Below, piece by piece: positions 45,689 through 58,131 of a stretch of DNA of 64,000 nt (its first letter is position 1; every line of letters starts with the position of its first letter). Origin of the DNA: Moniliella sp. 'wahieum' (taxonomy: Eukaryota > Basidiomycota > Moniliellomycetes > Moniliellales > Moniliellaceae); the NCBI GenBank assembly GCA_003971905.1, contig RSEE01000082.1, positions 1 through 64,000 of the forward strand. The letters are read 5' to 3'. The translations under genes and the position numbers were made by a program. The notes beneath the pieces are model-generated. The model saw only the letters and a program-made list of their open reading frames with translations. It was not told where the DNA came from and ran no database searches.

Positions 45689-46972
45689 ACTCTGAACCCT
45701 GACCTCTGAACTGGGTTCTTCCCTTGCGCTTGCTTATCTAGCACCCCTTTCCCGGATGCGCATTGGCCCGTCTCTCCTCTCTCGATATACACCCACGGGA
45801 CTTTTCGCTCCTCCCCCGACCGCACTCCTTTTCCTTTTCCACGCCTGTTCGCACCGGCGTTCGGCTTTGGCTTTGGTTGTGCTTTCCACGTCCCCGTCTC
45901 TGCATTCTTTCTTGTACACTATGCCATGTCATTTCTTGTTGGTCTCTCTCTCCTTGTGTTTCCTTTTGTTTCCCATTGAACTGTAACGGTTGGGCTTTGT
46001 ATATCGCGCATCTCGCTTCTCATACTACGGGTATACGTATCTTAATTAGCCTCTTCTCTCGGTTTCCTTGTGCATTGTTGCCTGCTGAGCGCCGAGTCTT
46101 GGTCAGGAAAGGTGCTGGTACCGTCAACGTCGTTGTAACGCAGGGTGTTCTGTTCCACATTCATTTCCGCTGTAGACCCCGACCCCGCAGCTGCGCTCTC
46201 GGCCCGTATCAGGCGATAGTACGAGTGCCTGCGATCAGCGATGGTAGGAAGGTGGGGTCATGCAGACACCATATTGAAGACCAGGTAGATGATCGTCATC
46301 GACCGCCCTCCTCTGAACCAGCTCTCACCCAGCTGCGCGGCTGGGAGGAGCCGGGTGGGAGGAGCCAGTGTACGTGGTGAGAATCGGTTGCTGTTGCAGT
46401 TACGGAAGCGGATGCGGATGCGACGGCAACCCCAAGCGATCCTGGTTGCCCAAGGGGAGGAAGAATGGGCCCTGGGCGTGACCTCAGGTGGACAACGGTG
46501 TACGCCCACCGTTCTGGTCTTGGCTTCACGCACATGTCACATGCTGAGATGAGGGAAGGAAAGGAACCAAAGGACCCGCGCCATGCGAGCCCCAGCTCGT
46601 GTCAGTGGGACTAACCTGTGGTACCTGTCGCGCCGCCCACACCCTTTCCCAACAGGCCGGACCAGGTCGGACAATGCTACGAGGACATGAAGGAAAGCGT
46701 GTGGATTGAAGGGAAATGAGGCGGGGAAAGAGTAGGGAAGAAAGCGGATTCTTTGCGGACCAGAGAACAGGACAAGTGCCGCCCACTGCAGTCCATGCGA
46801 GAAGACAGAAAATGGTCCAATGGGGAAAAAACAATCGAAAAAGGATAGGGTAGCAGCAGGACGGGCCAGAGGAACCGTACCCCGTACCCTGTACCGTGAC
46901 CCGCGTGCGTCCCCGTGCCCGTGCCCGTACCTAACCCGAGGAACAGGGGGGGTAAGAGTACGCTGCATCCCA
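45689..46972. other. Convergent intergenic region, 1.3 kb
   Basis: 3' flanks of the kinase and the AIF-like gene. AT- and pyrimidine-rich near 45830-46070. No supported gene or RNA. Confidence 0.45.
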
Positions 46973-48638
46973 TCAGAGATCCAAGTTGTCCGTCGGGATT
47001 CCCCTGCGGGTCCACATGCTCAAGGCATTGAGGTCCTCGGGGCCGCCCTCGCCTGCGATCAACTGTCCCGCCTGGGTTTGACGAATGGACCGGCTCAGAC
47101 CGAGAGATACCTTGATGGCCGGCGGTGTGGGCTGGTACTGCTTGAGTTCCCGCGCACGTCCGCCTTCGCGGTCGGGCAAGGTGGGTGCGGTGCTGGCGGG
47201 CGAACGGGAGATAGGACTACTGCCTTGTTCTTCGGGTGCTAGCACGCAGTCGCATCCGCTACACGTGCATGTATCTTTTGACTCTGTTGTGGGCGGTGCA
47301 GCGGTGGCCGAGGCGGGGGCTGTGGCGGTGGTGGTAGTAGTAGTAGTAGTAGTAGTGGGAGTGGCAGTGGCAGTGGGCGTGGCAGTCCACAGCTTGGTTG
47401 TCCTGGCAGCACGGTCAAGAGGGGAGGTGTGCTGGCCGAGCCCAACGGTTTCTGGTCGTCAGGTTGGTTGGCGATCAAGCTGAGCAAGTTCTCTCCTGCG
47501 ACGGTTGCTTGGTCCCAGGCCGTGTGGCCGGCGTTGATCGCGCCAAACGCATCGGCTACATCGCCAACGACAAATACATGTGGGTACCCTTGCAGCTGCA
47601 TCGTGGGCTGCACCACTGCCATGCCCGAAGAACTGATAGTGTCGGGCGGGAGGAAGTGGGTGTTGGCTTTCTGGCCAAGACAGGAGAGCTACAAAAAAGG
47701 GCAGATGTCAGGACGACAGAACACGCTCTACCGTGCACACGCACTGACCCACCGCGAAGTAGAGGGGAAGCAAGGCAAGGCAAGGCAAGGCAAGCGGATG
47801 TGGACGTACAATCAGATCAGCCTCCAGTTCTTGTCCGTTCTCCAATCGAACGGACTTGCAGTTAGGCGTGAGCGAGCGGAGGTCGACCCTAGATCCGAGG
47901 ACAAGCTTGACGCCCAACGCTTCGAGCGTTTGGCTGGCCTGGGTGTGCATCCAGGAATCGAAGCGAGGCAGCAGGGTGCGGCTGTGGGTCAAGGTGACCT
48001 GTTTGCTCGGGAAGCGCTCGGCAATGTCCCCGGCCAGTTGGACGCCCAATGCCCGCCGCCAATGACCAAGACCGAACCAGCGTCCTGGATGGCGCGTTGG
48101 GCTTGCTTAAGAAACGCAATGCCACTGAGTTTGCTGCCATTGTACGCCGCTCCGCCCGGGCCAGACCGAGACGGAGACCAGAGATTGATCGGGCTGGGCA
48201 GGTCCGAGCCCAGCGCATACACAATGTAGTCCGCTTGCAACCATCGCTCCTCGCCCGTCGCACCGCTGGCATCCAGCGGACGGAACCCCACCCGTTCTGG
48301 GCCACATCGACCGAGCTGATGCAAGCTTGGACCAAAGCGTGGCCGCCCTGCGACGGCGGGAGCAGAGTGGAGGCAGAGGCAAACAGCCGGTCGTACGGGA
48401 TGAAGACTTTGCGCTCGTGGCCAGTGACGACGGTCATGCGCGGCAGGGCGTAGAGGTGCGGGGCATGGGTGTTGCGCTCCAGGACAACGAGGCGCCAATG
48501 CGGCGGGAGCGAGGGCGCAAGGACCTGCACTGCCCGGTGGCCGGCGTACGAGGCGCCGAGCACCAATCGTCCGTACCCCAGCGGGAGGGAGAGAACAGCG
48601 TCGAGCTCCGAGGCAGACACGCGTCCAGCAGCAGCCAT
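46973..48638 (-). CDS. AIF/AMID-like FAD-dependent oxidoreductase
   Basis: Pyridine-nucleotide-disulfide oxidoreductase of the AIF/AMID (FSP1-like) group, about 470 residues. ATG at 48638: MAAAGRVSASELDAV. First FAD-binding strand YGRLVLGASYAGHRAVQVLA, then WRLVVLERNTHAPHLYALPR (acidic residue for the FAD ribose) and GHERKVFIPYDRLF. ADYIVYALGSDLPSPINLW precedes a second Rossmann turn SVLVIGGG, with VQLAGDIAERFP and KQVTLTHSRTLLP following. A GT-AG intron at 47689-47809 carries GCAAG pentamers. Then SCLGQKANTHFLPP, YPHVFVVGDVADAF (the FAD GD motif), HTAWDQATVAGENLLSLI, a Pro/Leu-rich insertion, and PPAIKVSLGLSRSIRQ, ending MWTRRGIPTDNLDL. Frame breaks are present. Likely an NAD(P)H:quinone reductase of mitochondria or membranes. 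Confidence 0.82.
47768..47796. repeat. (GCAAG)n pentamer run inside an intron
   Basis: About five copies of GCAAG within the 121-bp intron of the AIF-like gene, close to its donor side. Confidence 0.85.
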
Positions 48639-51559
48639 GGTGGGGGATGGAGATGGAGATGGAGATGGGGATGGGGGAGGAGGAAGGAGGGGGAGGGAGG
48701 AAGGAGACGGAAAGTGGTGGCAGGAAGAAGAAGACCAACAGGACCCAGACCGTAGGCGGGAACTACCGGAGTAAAGCCGATGGCATCTGCGCAGCCCGTG
48801 GACCACACCCGGCGGATCAGCCGCGAGAAATGATTCCTGAGGCGAAGAATGGGTGGGCAAATTAATTATCAGCTGGGATGCGTGGATGGGCTCGTACTAT
48901 GACTGGTTATCAGATGCGACCACATCGATGTCCGGCGACGATGGATGACAGCAGGCAGGATGATCTCTAGTGACTCGGTCACGGGTGGACGACTCAGCTG
49001 AGTTGATCACGCCTCGGCAAGCCCACCCGCCAAGCCTCCATCATGCATCAGATTTGCCACTCCCTCCCCCATGAGATCATGCGATGGGCATTTCATAGGA
49101 AACGGCACTCGCCACTCGCCTGCGCTCGCTAGCTGCTCACTGTGGCGGCTCTTCTTTCTTTTTGCCACCCCGTCCACACCCCCACCCCAGTCCAGCTCCC
49201 AGCCGCACAAGGCCGCTCGTCCCATCCCTCGCCCCACCCCCGCACAAGCCAACCACTCCGGACGCCACCCAGTACCCAGACGAACCACAAAAGAAGAAAC
49301 AAACTGATGAAACCAATTGTTTGTAATAGAAGCTTAACGGGTAAATCTGTGTTCTCCTTCCCTCCCACAGCCACGCTATTCCGCTGCCGCTCAGTTCTCC
49401 TTCCCCTGGACGAGAGGGACATGGCGCTGACGCCATGTCGTCACCTGTCATCCTGTCATCCTGTCATTCCCCTCAAAGTATCTGGATATCCGCCACCTCC
49501 GCTTTGCCCGAGGTACTCGCCTTCGCCGCCTGCAGCAACTCCAACGTAGACCGTGTTTGTTCTCACACCTGAAAAGGCATTCGAATGGATCAACGTCGGG
49601 GAGGATCAAGGATAAATGGCCCTCAATGGCCCCCTCAATGGCCCGCTCAATGGCACGCTCAATGGCACGCTCAATGGCACGCTCAATGGCCCCCAGTTGT
49701 CCGAGAAGAAAACTCGCATCGATCACACCTGTGCGTTGTTCTCCCCACCATAATGTGTTGAAGGTGCAGTAGCCTCCCATCAGGCCAAACTTTCGCTCGA
49801 TTTGCTATCGTGACGAGATACAACACAGATCTTCACCCTTCACATCTGGTCTATCCCACGTCCGATCTCAGAGCCATTAAGATACGAGCGAAAGACTACT
49901 GATTCCACTGCACTCTCTGGTTGATGCAGTGAAGTACACGAGGGGCTGCGCCCTTCATTCTTTCCAGCGCAACATGCCGAATGGACTGGCGCAGCCCAAC
50001 TCTACCTGCGTGCTTTCTTAAAGGCTAGAGTATGACCATGTCGTGACCACACTTTTGTCGACTTTCTCCTGACTAGTGACTGTGGGTACAATCCACCACC
50101 ATACGGCTTAACCCGTCATGCATGGGCCGTAAAAATTCTTTTGCCGGTGTCCCACCCGACCCTTTGGGGCAAAGCGGGGAGGACGATCCGCCTCATCGTA
50201 AGTGAAAAGTAGTTTCATTTGCCGTTGATGGTGTCGTCCGGACAATCGAACCATGCACCACGCTTCCTTGCTTCCTCACACCCAACAGGGGGCGCTGGAG
50301 CGTCACGTACTAGTTTACGATCTTGTGTGATCGTCTAGGCCTCCAGCCGTGTTCCTGTACCTTCCTGAGAAGCGTGTTCAACTTGGTCTCCAATATCCGT
50401 GCTCTGTGCCATTCCCGTCGTCGCAGGTGCACTTGGACCGGCCCTCAGGCGCGCGGGCGACAGCGAAGCTGGAGAGACTTGGGTTGGTTGGTACAATAGG
50501 TGGGGTGGGGTGGAAAGGTTATGGTGATGGACAAAAGAGGCCAAAACAGGCACCGACGTCATGGTGTGTGTGTCTTGGGTAGAAGCACAACCCGCAGCTA
50601 CTTGATGTTGCTCATCACTAGCATCACTCCAGTGCGCCTGCCCCATCCCAGTCCTTGTGGACAACTGGGTCTTTGGATCTTGGGCATTCGGACGCTGTCA
50701 GCTATAGTTCTCCCAGCACGGCATGCCGGCCCATCAGGACCACCAGTAGCCACAGGATGGCCACGTCAACCGTCGCAGTCCATCATCCAGCGTTGGTGTC
50801 CTCCACGGGCGAGAAGCCGAGGATACAACGCGGGCGAGGGAGGACGGACTGAACGGGAGGGGGGGGGGGGGTAGACCGGTGGGGTGTTCCAAGCCCGTCC
50901 GCCTCGGGATGGCGCTTAACGTTTAACGTTTACGCGAAGAATAGCTTGCGCGCTTACATGCGCCATGAACGTTTAACCAATCCCAATGCATTAGCACGAC
51001 CGAATTGGAAAAAGACAAGCGCTAGGGCAGGAGGGATGATGCCATGATGCATGATGGATGATGCATGATGCCATGATGCATGGTTGAATGCTGTCCGGGT
51101 GGCTGGGCCGGACGTAGCCGGCTGAGGCGGCTGGTGCGGCTGGGTCCGGCTCAGGCGGGGTTGGGCAGGTGCCAAGCCGGCGGGCAGTGTGCTGAGTGAT
51201 GCATTACAAATGGCGCAGGGGGGCAGTGGTGCGGCGGCGCTTCTGAAAAAAGCGGGCGACGCAGCACAGCGCACAAGCAGCCCAGGACAGCCCAAGCGCG
51301 GGGAGCGGGAGCGGGAGCAGTGCGCTGCGGTGCGGTGCGAGGCCGAGCCGGCTGGCGCTTTTTTCGTGAAAGCTGAAAGCAGCGCACCGGGCGATGCACA
51401 CCATCACCCTCTGCACACTCACCGCTCCCCAGCCCCCCGGCAGCCCCGGCGGCGGGGAGGGTGCGGGGCGGCGTATTAGATCGCGTGTCTGCCCCATCTT
51501 CTGCCTTCCCACCACCACCCACCTCTCTGCCCCCTCTCTCCTCTCTCGCCTCTCCTCTC
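48639..51559. other. Intergenic region, 2.9 kb without a supported gene
   Basis: Contains a GGAGATGGAGAT run at 48640-48665, the AATGGCACGCTC minisatellite at 49619-49692, an AACGTTT pair at 50914-50934 and ATGCATG units at 51036-51083. An AT-rich piece (49800-50330) has no recognisable gene. The 51480-51559 stretch is C/T-rich, as expected just upstream of the peroxidase. Confidence 0.5.
49619..49692. repeat. 12-14-bp minisatellite AATGGCACGCTC
   Basis: About six tandem copies of CAATGGCMCGCT, with variants at each end. Read on the minus strand it encodes repeated AIERAIE, a reading-frame artefact. Confidence 0.9.
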
Positions 51560-52532
51560 ATGCACGCCTGGCGACTTGATGGTATGTCCGACTCCCTGCT
51601 CTCTGCTCTCTGCCCTGCCCTGACACTCCCCTCCCCCCCGCAGCCGTCCGCGAGGACGTCAAGGCCATCCTCAAGAAGCCTGGCTACGACGACGGCTCCA
51701 TTGGCCCCGTCCTGGTCCGTCTTGCCTGGCACGCGCGCCGGCACATACGACAAGGAGACCGACACGGGTGGCTCCAACGGTGCCGGTATGCGCTACACGG
51801 CCGAAGGCGCGGACCCAGCCAACAATGGGCTGGAGAATGCGCGTCTGTTCCTCGAGCCGCTGAAGCAGAAGCACTCGTGGATCACGTATGCTGATCTGTG
51901 GACCTTGGCTGGCGCAACGGCCATTGAGGCACTGGGTGGCCCGCACATTCCTTGGAAACCGGGTCGGTCGGATTTCTCGACGACAGCCTGTTGCCCCCAG
52001 GGTCGGCTGCCCGATGCGTCGCAAGGCCAGGACCACTTGCGCGCCATCTTTTACCGCATGGGTTTCAACGACCAGGAAATCGTGGCCTTGTCTGGAGCGC
52101 ATGCGTTGGGCCGCTGCCACGCGAACCGGTCTGGGTTTGATGGTCCGTGGGTGGTCAACCCGACTCGCTTCTCGAATCAGTTTACAAGTTGCTGCTCAAG
52201 CTCAAGTGGCACCCCAAGGACTGGCAAGGCAAGCGTAAAGATGCGCCGTTCCAGTGGGCTGCCAAGGCCCCGGTGCCGACGATGACGATGAGGAGCTGAT
52301 GATGTTGCCGACCGACATGAGTTTGGCCAAGGACCCTTCGTTCCGCGTATGGGTGGAGAAGTACGCCGAGGACAAGGACTTGTTCTTTAAGGACTTTGCC
52401 GATGTGTTTAGCAGGCTGCTTGAACTGGGTGTCTACCGTGGACCGGACGGCATTGCCACCTTTGACAACTTGATCAAGGCCAAGAAGTATCAGAGCGCGC
52501 CGCCCAAGAGCTACCCTGGTCCTAAGCTCTGA
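51560..52532 (+). CDS. CCP1: Cytochrome c peroxidase
   Basis: Heme peroxidase reducing H2O2 with electrons from cytochrome c. Exon 1 is only 22 nt (51560-51581, MHAWRLD), intron 51582-51643 (gtatgt...cgcag), exon 2 from 51644: [36 protein letters not shown] (distal Arg, Trp, His), [60 protein letters not shown] followed by GRCH (proximal His in GAHALGRCH), [16 protein letters not shown] with the Trp diagnostic of cytochrome c peroxidases, [20 protein letters not shown] and [17 protein letters not shown] (the Asp hydrogen-bonding the proximal His). Stop at 52532. No targeting presequence is visible, so a cytosolic form or an unseen upstream exon is possible. Frame breaks occur near 51729, 51975 and 52185-52270. 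Confidence 0.92.
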
Positions 52533-53540
52533 GATCCCGATTGCTCGGTAAATCATATGCTGCTTTGAGGTTAATCTCTACCTTTTTGCCCGAACTCGCT
52601 TGTTGTGGCCCGGTTGTGAGGACCGCTTTTCTGTCTTGCGAAAATAGACCTGTATGGGGCAGCATTTCGCTTGGTTACGCGTTGAGGAACAGGATCAGGG
52701 GAGAGGGGGTGGAGGTGTAGGACAGAATGCAAGAATAAGAGACAGAGGTAGTGGCAAGGGACACGAACGAAGTACTACCAAGTACACCACTTCCAACAGC
52801 GTGTATGAGAAGATTGGGACCCAAAGTGGGACGTAAAATGCCATGAGATTGATATTGACCGACGGCTTGGGTAGCTTCAATCTTCCAGCTGGGAAATCAG
52901 ACTGTTCTCTCCCTCGTCCGAGGGCCTCTTCTCGTGGCAGATCGGGAGAACCTTCAAGTGAAGCTTCTGACAAGCTTCATGGGGTTAGTTTCATGGGGTA
53001 TTGGCGACCCAAGACGCCCTGAGAAACGAGTCACCTGTAAGTAGGTCCCCTGTCCACTCCAACTTGAACGTCGCAGCAGATACTGTCTTCCCATGCCATC
53101 TGCACTGCACCTTTGACAGCTTTCGCTTTAGGACCAGTTGGCTCCATCGTGGAGCCTGTGCTGCACGACACGGGCTGGTGTACGCCCAGCGTACGCCTCG
53201 TCGGTGAGCTACTATAGTGTTGTTGGGAGATCAAGGTGTAGGTGGAGCGTTCCGTTCTGGTCCCCTGTGGTTGCCAGGATACTGGCCAGCTGCCTTGGCA
53301 CAAAGTGGAGAGGGGCAGAGCAAGAGCCCATACGCCCCAATCGGCAGGCAGACACACAGGGGTCGTGCCAGGCACAGCACACGCGGGTGCAACGTGCAAC
53401 CCTAACCCCGGCTATTTCAGGGGCAGCCGCGCGGGGGCGGAGGGGGGTGGGTAGGGTGCCCCCCGTCGGAGCTGGGCGGCGGGCGGAGGGCGTCGGCCGT
53501 GGGCGCGGGGCGAAGGCCAAGGGCGGGGCCGCGACCACCA
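52533..53540. other. Intergenic, CCP1 3' flank and next promoter
   Basis: No supported gene. A minus-strand frame at 53031-53399 is open (a MEPTGPKAKAVKGAVQMAWE segment looks protein-like), but nothing else supports it. Confidence 0.4.
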
Positions 53541-55798
53541 ATGGCGCGCTCGACGTTTGCTGGCTCGGCCGCGTCGCTGCTGGCGCGTGCGCATGCTGCG
53601 CCTGACCAGTGGAGCGAGTCGACGCTGCTGCTGTACGAGCGGGCGGCCAATGCGTGCTCGTTTGAAAACGACGAGCGCGCAGCAGGCGACACGTTCATGC
53701 AGCTCGTCCGTCTCCATGCCGAACTCGCCTTCTCGGACGACGCTACTCTGCCTGCGTCGCAGGCTGACGGCTTGCCCTCCGCCTCTGTCCTCCTCATCGA
53801 CCGTGACCAGCGCCGCCAGCATCTCCGTCTCGCCATTGAATTCGCCGCCAACGCCCGTCGGTCCTACTTGTTTGCCAACTCGCTGTGTCCGTCCTCCCCT
53901 CCCCCCCCCCCTAACCCTCGTAACCCTCTTACCCCTCTGTTTCTTTTGGCTGGTTTGCTCCTGTGCACCGTACTGACGTGATGACGCGCGTACTGCGTCC
54001 TGCGTACTGCGTCCGCTCCCTGCAGCCCAGCTCGAGGCCACAGCAGCGATCGTCGAGCTGCGGTACCACCTCGGCGAACGCGACAAGACAACGGCCGACG
54101 AGATGTTTTTGGCACAGCACCATTCCTTGGCGGGCAATGCGGCGGATGCGGCCGACTGGTACTGGCGTGCGGCGGCGGTCGGGTGCAAAGCGCGTGGAAG
54201 ACAAGCCTGCAGATCCATTTGAGTGCGTATTTTTCTCGCTGGTCTTAACTCTGGGGGGGGAAGGAGGAAGGAGAAGGGAGAGGGGAGAAAGGGACCTGGG
54301 ACACAGTGTGGTTGAGCCTCAGTGCTGACCATTCATTCATTCGTTCATTCATTCGTGTGGCCTTTGGGGCAGGTCGTTTGAGGAGCCGAACGCAGCGGCG
54401 TACCGTAACTTTACCCAGTCCATTTCGCACCTTCTTCGTGTGGGTCGGTACACCCAAGCCGCCAGTGTCGCTCTCAGTCTCGTCTCGACGCCCAAGTTGA
54501 TCGTTCAGGACCAGTCGCGGTACTATGCGCTAGCGTCGCTGTGCTTGATTGCGGCCAAGTTGCCAGACAAGGTGCCGAAGCAGCACTACATGCACGGCAG
54601 CAAGAACTTTGCCGTGAGCGAGAGTGGACAACGTATCTTGGCCCTGGCCAAGGCGTGCGCCACACGCAACTTTACCGAAGTCGATTCATTGTTGAAGAAG
54701 AGAAACGGTGAACCAGCTTGTGCCCACCGTTCCCTCCAGCGTCGATGGCGGGGTCAACATCATGCCCCAGATCATGCCCATCTTGGACACGATCAAGTTC
54801 GAGTACGGCACCTACACTGGGAAAGAGAAGAATGGGCGGAGCGTAACGACCGCGACCGATTCGCAGCACTACCACGACCCTTTGCCGACCACGGCAGCAA
54901 GGGTAAACAGCGTGCGCCGAGTGTGTCAGGTTCCTCGTGGTGGCTGTACCCACGGGCGCGGGGGCAGGATGCTCTCCCACCCGATTCGGCCACTGCATCC
55001 TTACTGGCTGCGTCGCGTGCTACGCCGCTGTCCACCGCCCGCCGAGTATGTACCGCGTTGCGTCTCCGACCCTTCTTGATGGGCCGATCGAGCTTGGCGC
55101 ACGTGGCTGCGTACGCGTCCTGCCCACCCCTCCACCAGGCACGTTCCCTGCCTCGGGTCCTATCTCACGCACGACCACCGGCAGCTCCGCCGGCATGGGC
55201 ACAGCTTACCCTCCTTCGCTCATGTCTGCGCCTGCTTCGGGGTACGCGCCAGGCGGAACAGGTACGCCGCACCAAGTGCAGCTGGGTACGCTCCTCGGTC
55301 TACCCTGCTTCGTGCCGGAAGATGCACTGGCCCCCCGTGCCAGGGTACGATCAACTGTATGACCACCTACCGCAGCTGACCCAGCCTTCGGACGCGCAAC
55401 TTGTTCCGCCGCCTACGGACCGGCCTGAACCTGCCGTCGCGCCTCTCCCGCACCTCCGTGGCAGGAGCCAGAACTAGTAGTACCCCGCTCCCCCCTACGC
55501 CTGTGGGGCCGCAAACGCAGCAACCGCCACAAACGTCGCAGGGCGGGGACGGGTGCACCGGCTCTGCCTTTGCCCCCGGTTGCTCATCCCTCGTTACCTG
55601 TTCCCCCTACAGCACCTCCTGTCCCGCCCAGCTCGTCTGGCACCAGCACCGGTGCGGGCCAAGCGAATGCAGCTGCGGGTGCGGCTCCCCCTCCCCTCCC
55701 CCCACTGGCGCGGGGGGCGAGGAAGCGGCGCCTCCGCCGGCGTATGCTCCGCCGCCCAAGGGCAGTCGTTTTCCCACTTTTTGCGCAGCAAGAATTAA
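53541..55798 (+). CDS. Unrecognised helical-repeat protein with Pro-rich tail
   Basis: Family not recognised. ATG at 53541 (MARSTFAGSAASLLARAHAA). The N-terminal third is alpha-helical with TPR-like pairs: STLLLYERAANACSFENDER, FMQLVRLHAELAF, RQHLRLAIEFAANARRSYLF. Intron 53887-54025 then joins SLSQLEATAAIVELRYHLGE, DEMFLAQHHSLAGNAADAAD and WYWRAAAVG. A second intron (about 54232-54371, gtgcgt...ggcag) leads to SFEEPNAAAYRNFTQSISHL, LRVGRYTQAASVALSLVSTP, RYYALASLCLIAAKLPDKVP and ALAKACATRNFTEVDSLLKK. A middle segment has MPQIMPILDTIKFEYGTYTG. The last third is Pro/Gly/Ser-rich and disordered, in several frames. The best ending is QSFSHFLRSKN at 55798. Repeated helix pairs suggest a scaffold. 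Cellular role unknown. Confidence 0.6.
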
Positions 55799-55847
55799 GG
55801 GTTTGGTTTTTTTCGAGGGACGACTGCTACTCTACTTGAGTTTCGAG

Positions 55848-55881
55848 GCTCAGTACTCAGTACTCAGTACTCGGTACTCAT
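55848..55881. repeat. AGTACTC heptamer array
   Basis: Four units of AGTACT+C, the last reading GGTACTC, just after the stop of the helical-repeat protein. Confidence 0.95.
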
Positions 55882-57488
55882 CAGTCTACACCCCCTTCCC
55901 CTACGTCTATAACTCACCCTTCCCCGACGGGTGCTTGCCTCTCATCTTGTTAACCCCCGCGCGCTTTTATCCCTTTGGGGTTTGTCTCCTGCGTTGGTTG
56001 AGCGTGCTCAGGAGTGGGACTTTGAGTAGAATCCGGATTGGGACTGGGACTGGGATTAGGACTGGGAGTAGGGTTGGGATTTGGGTTGTACGTTGAAGCT
56101 TGAAGGTTGAGTGGAAGCTGTGCCCGTTGGTGGTGGGGAACCCCCTGGCATCGATATATACCTTTCCCCGCCCTTGGTCCCGTCGGTTGCCCTGGAGTTT
56201 CGGTTTGCGTTTTACCTTTTTTTTGCCTTTTTGCCTTTTTTGCCTTCTTGTTGCCTTTGTTGCCTGTTTTGCTCCCCCCGACCTCGTCACTCGTTTTGGC
56301 GTTGATGCACTTTGATTGGCTGGTTTGCTTCCGCTTCCGTTGGGTCGTGTGGCAAGGGAGACGTGGAGCGGTTGGAGGGTACGCAGGGTATGCAGCGTAT
56401 AATAGTGGGGTAGCGGAATCCTCAGTGGGAGAAGCGGGTGGGACATAGATGGGACATTGGTGGGACATGGGACACGGAGGACACGTACGGGACTGAAGTA
56501 CTCTGCCGCACCACCATTGAAATAAGCCCAATACTGCCAACGCTACTAGTAGGACAGGTACACCCAACTAGCTGTGTACCCCAGTCACCCGAGCGACGGC
56601 TACCATCGTTCCAACGTACACCCCACTCCCAACTCCCCCACTCTCTCATCTTACCTTTCACCTTCCCACTTGCCATGCACTACGTAGTACGCTGAGCTGA
56701 GCAACAAAATTCAAGCAAAACAAAGTGATCCAATGAACAGAGCCCTTCTCCTCTTCCCCTTCTCCCCTTTCCCTCTTCACTTGATTTCCAGCCTCCATAA
56801 AGAAAGGAAAGCGTAGGGAAGGGGCTACACGGCAAAAGACAAGAAGACCGGGGGGGGGCGAGAAGGGCAGAAAACAATTAAAAAAAAACGTAAGGTGGGC
56901 GTGACGTGCGAAATAAAGTGTACGACGGTACCGCTCGTTTTCCCGAAGCACGAGAGGGGGGGAGGGGTGAAAATCCCGGGCAATGAGGGCAAGGGAGGGA
57001 AAGCGAGGGACGAAAGGGAGGAAGGAGGAGCAAAGGGAGCGCGGGGGGGTTGGGAAAGCGATGAAAGACAGACATTATATTAGAAGGTAACATTGAAGGC
57101 AAACCATTTCTGCATTTAGGCATTTAGGCAATTAGGCGTTTGCACATTTAAGTTACGAATCAAAGCTGGGGACGAACCAAACGACTCTCCCCCCCTTCCC
57201 AACTCCTCACAGGAGTTGACTGAGGAGTGGGCTGAGGAGTGGGCTGAGGAGTTGGCACAGGCGCAGGTTCCGGACGATCATCGTCTCACAAGAGGGTAAG
57301 GTAGAACGTAGAATCGATCCACGACTGAGCAAAAGCAAGGAAGCAACCCGCGTACCAGGGACTATTCCAACCCCGTCATCCGGTACCCCCCCCTAAGCAA
57401 AAAAAAACAAGAACGAAGAATGTAGCATGAAGAAAGAGTAGGATATAACATCGCGATGCAGCCAGGCAGCGTAAGAGACTCAAGGTTC

Positions 57489-57535
57489 AAAACTCAAGAC
57501 TCAAGACTCAAGACTCAAGATTCAAGACTCAAAGT
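57489..57535. repeat. CAAGACT heptamer array
   Basis: Six units of CAAGACT with one CAAGATT. This heptamer has no palindromic core, unlike most others in the window. Confidence 0.9.
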
Positions 57536-58131
57536 GCAAGGCGCAAGAGCGGGGTGGGAAAGGACAATAAAATGCAGTGGGGAGAGTTGGTTAAGGGGTT
57601 CGAGCACGGGCATAAAGAGGAAGGATAATGATAAGGATAAGGATAAGGGGAAGGATAAGGGGAAAGGAAGGAAGGGGAAAGTGAAGGGAAGGAGAAGGGA
57701 AGGGAAGGAGAAAGGAAAATGTGAAGGGCTGGGAGGAGAGAGGGGGGACTGATCCGTGACGCGAAACCAAGCCCGTTTCCGGCCAAACAACGCCCAGCGT
57801 GAAGCGCCCAGCGCCGGCTAAACCCAACAGAACCAAACCACAACAAAAAAATGAAGAAAAGAAAGAAAGGAAAGAAAGAAACAAGCAGACCAAGGTAACG
57901 CGTGTGGCTGACCAGCAAAACCAGCAGGCGCACTTTCCGATCGTTGTAGCATACCATACGTGTGGCGGCGGGTGGGGTCACGATAGACAGTCCAAATGGA
58001 TTCGGGAATTGGGGATTGGGAATTGGGATGGGGGGTGGGGGATTCGACGTGAGGCCTTGCCTTAGCCCGGCCTTAGCAGCCTTAGGCAGGCCCTAGGTGG
58101 GCCTTAGGTGCGGCTTAGTAGCCTTTAAGCT

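Larger units (their letters stand above)
55799..58131. other. Convergent intergenic region, 2.3 kb
   Basis: No supported gene. Holds the AGTACTC array (55848-55881), a GACTGGGACTGGGATT run (56036-56080), TTTTTGCC repeats (56216-56265), GAGTGGGCTGAGGAGT repeats (57217-57258), CAAGACT heptamers (57489-57535), GGATAAGG/GGAAGG purine repeats (57620-57720), and CCTTAGG-rich sequence (58060-58130) next to the Msb2-like stop. These look like unconstrained 3' flanks. Confidence 0.5.
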
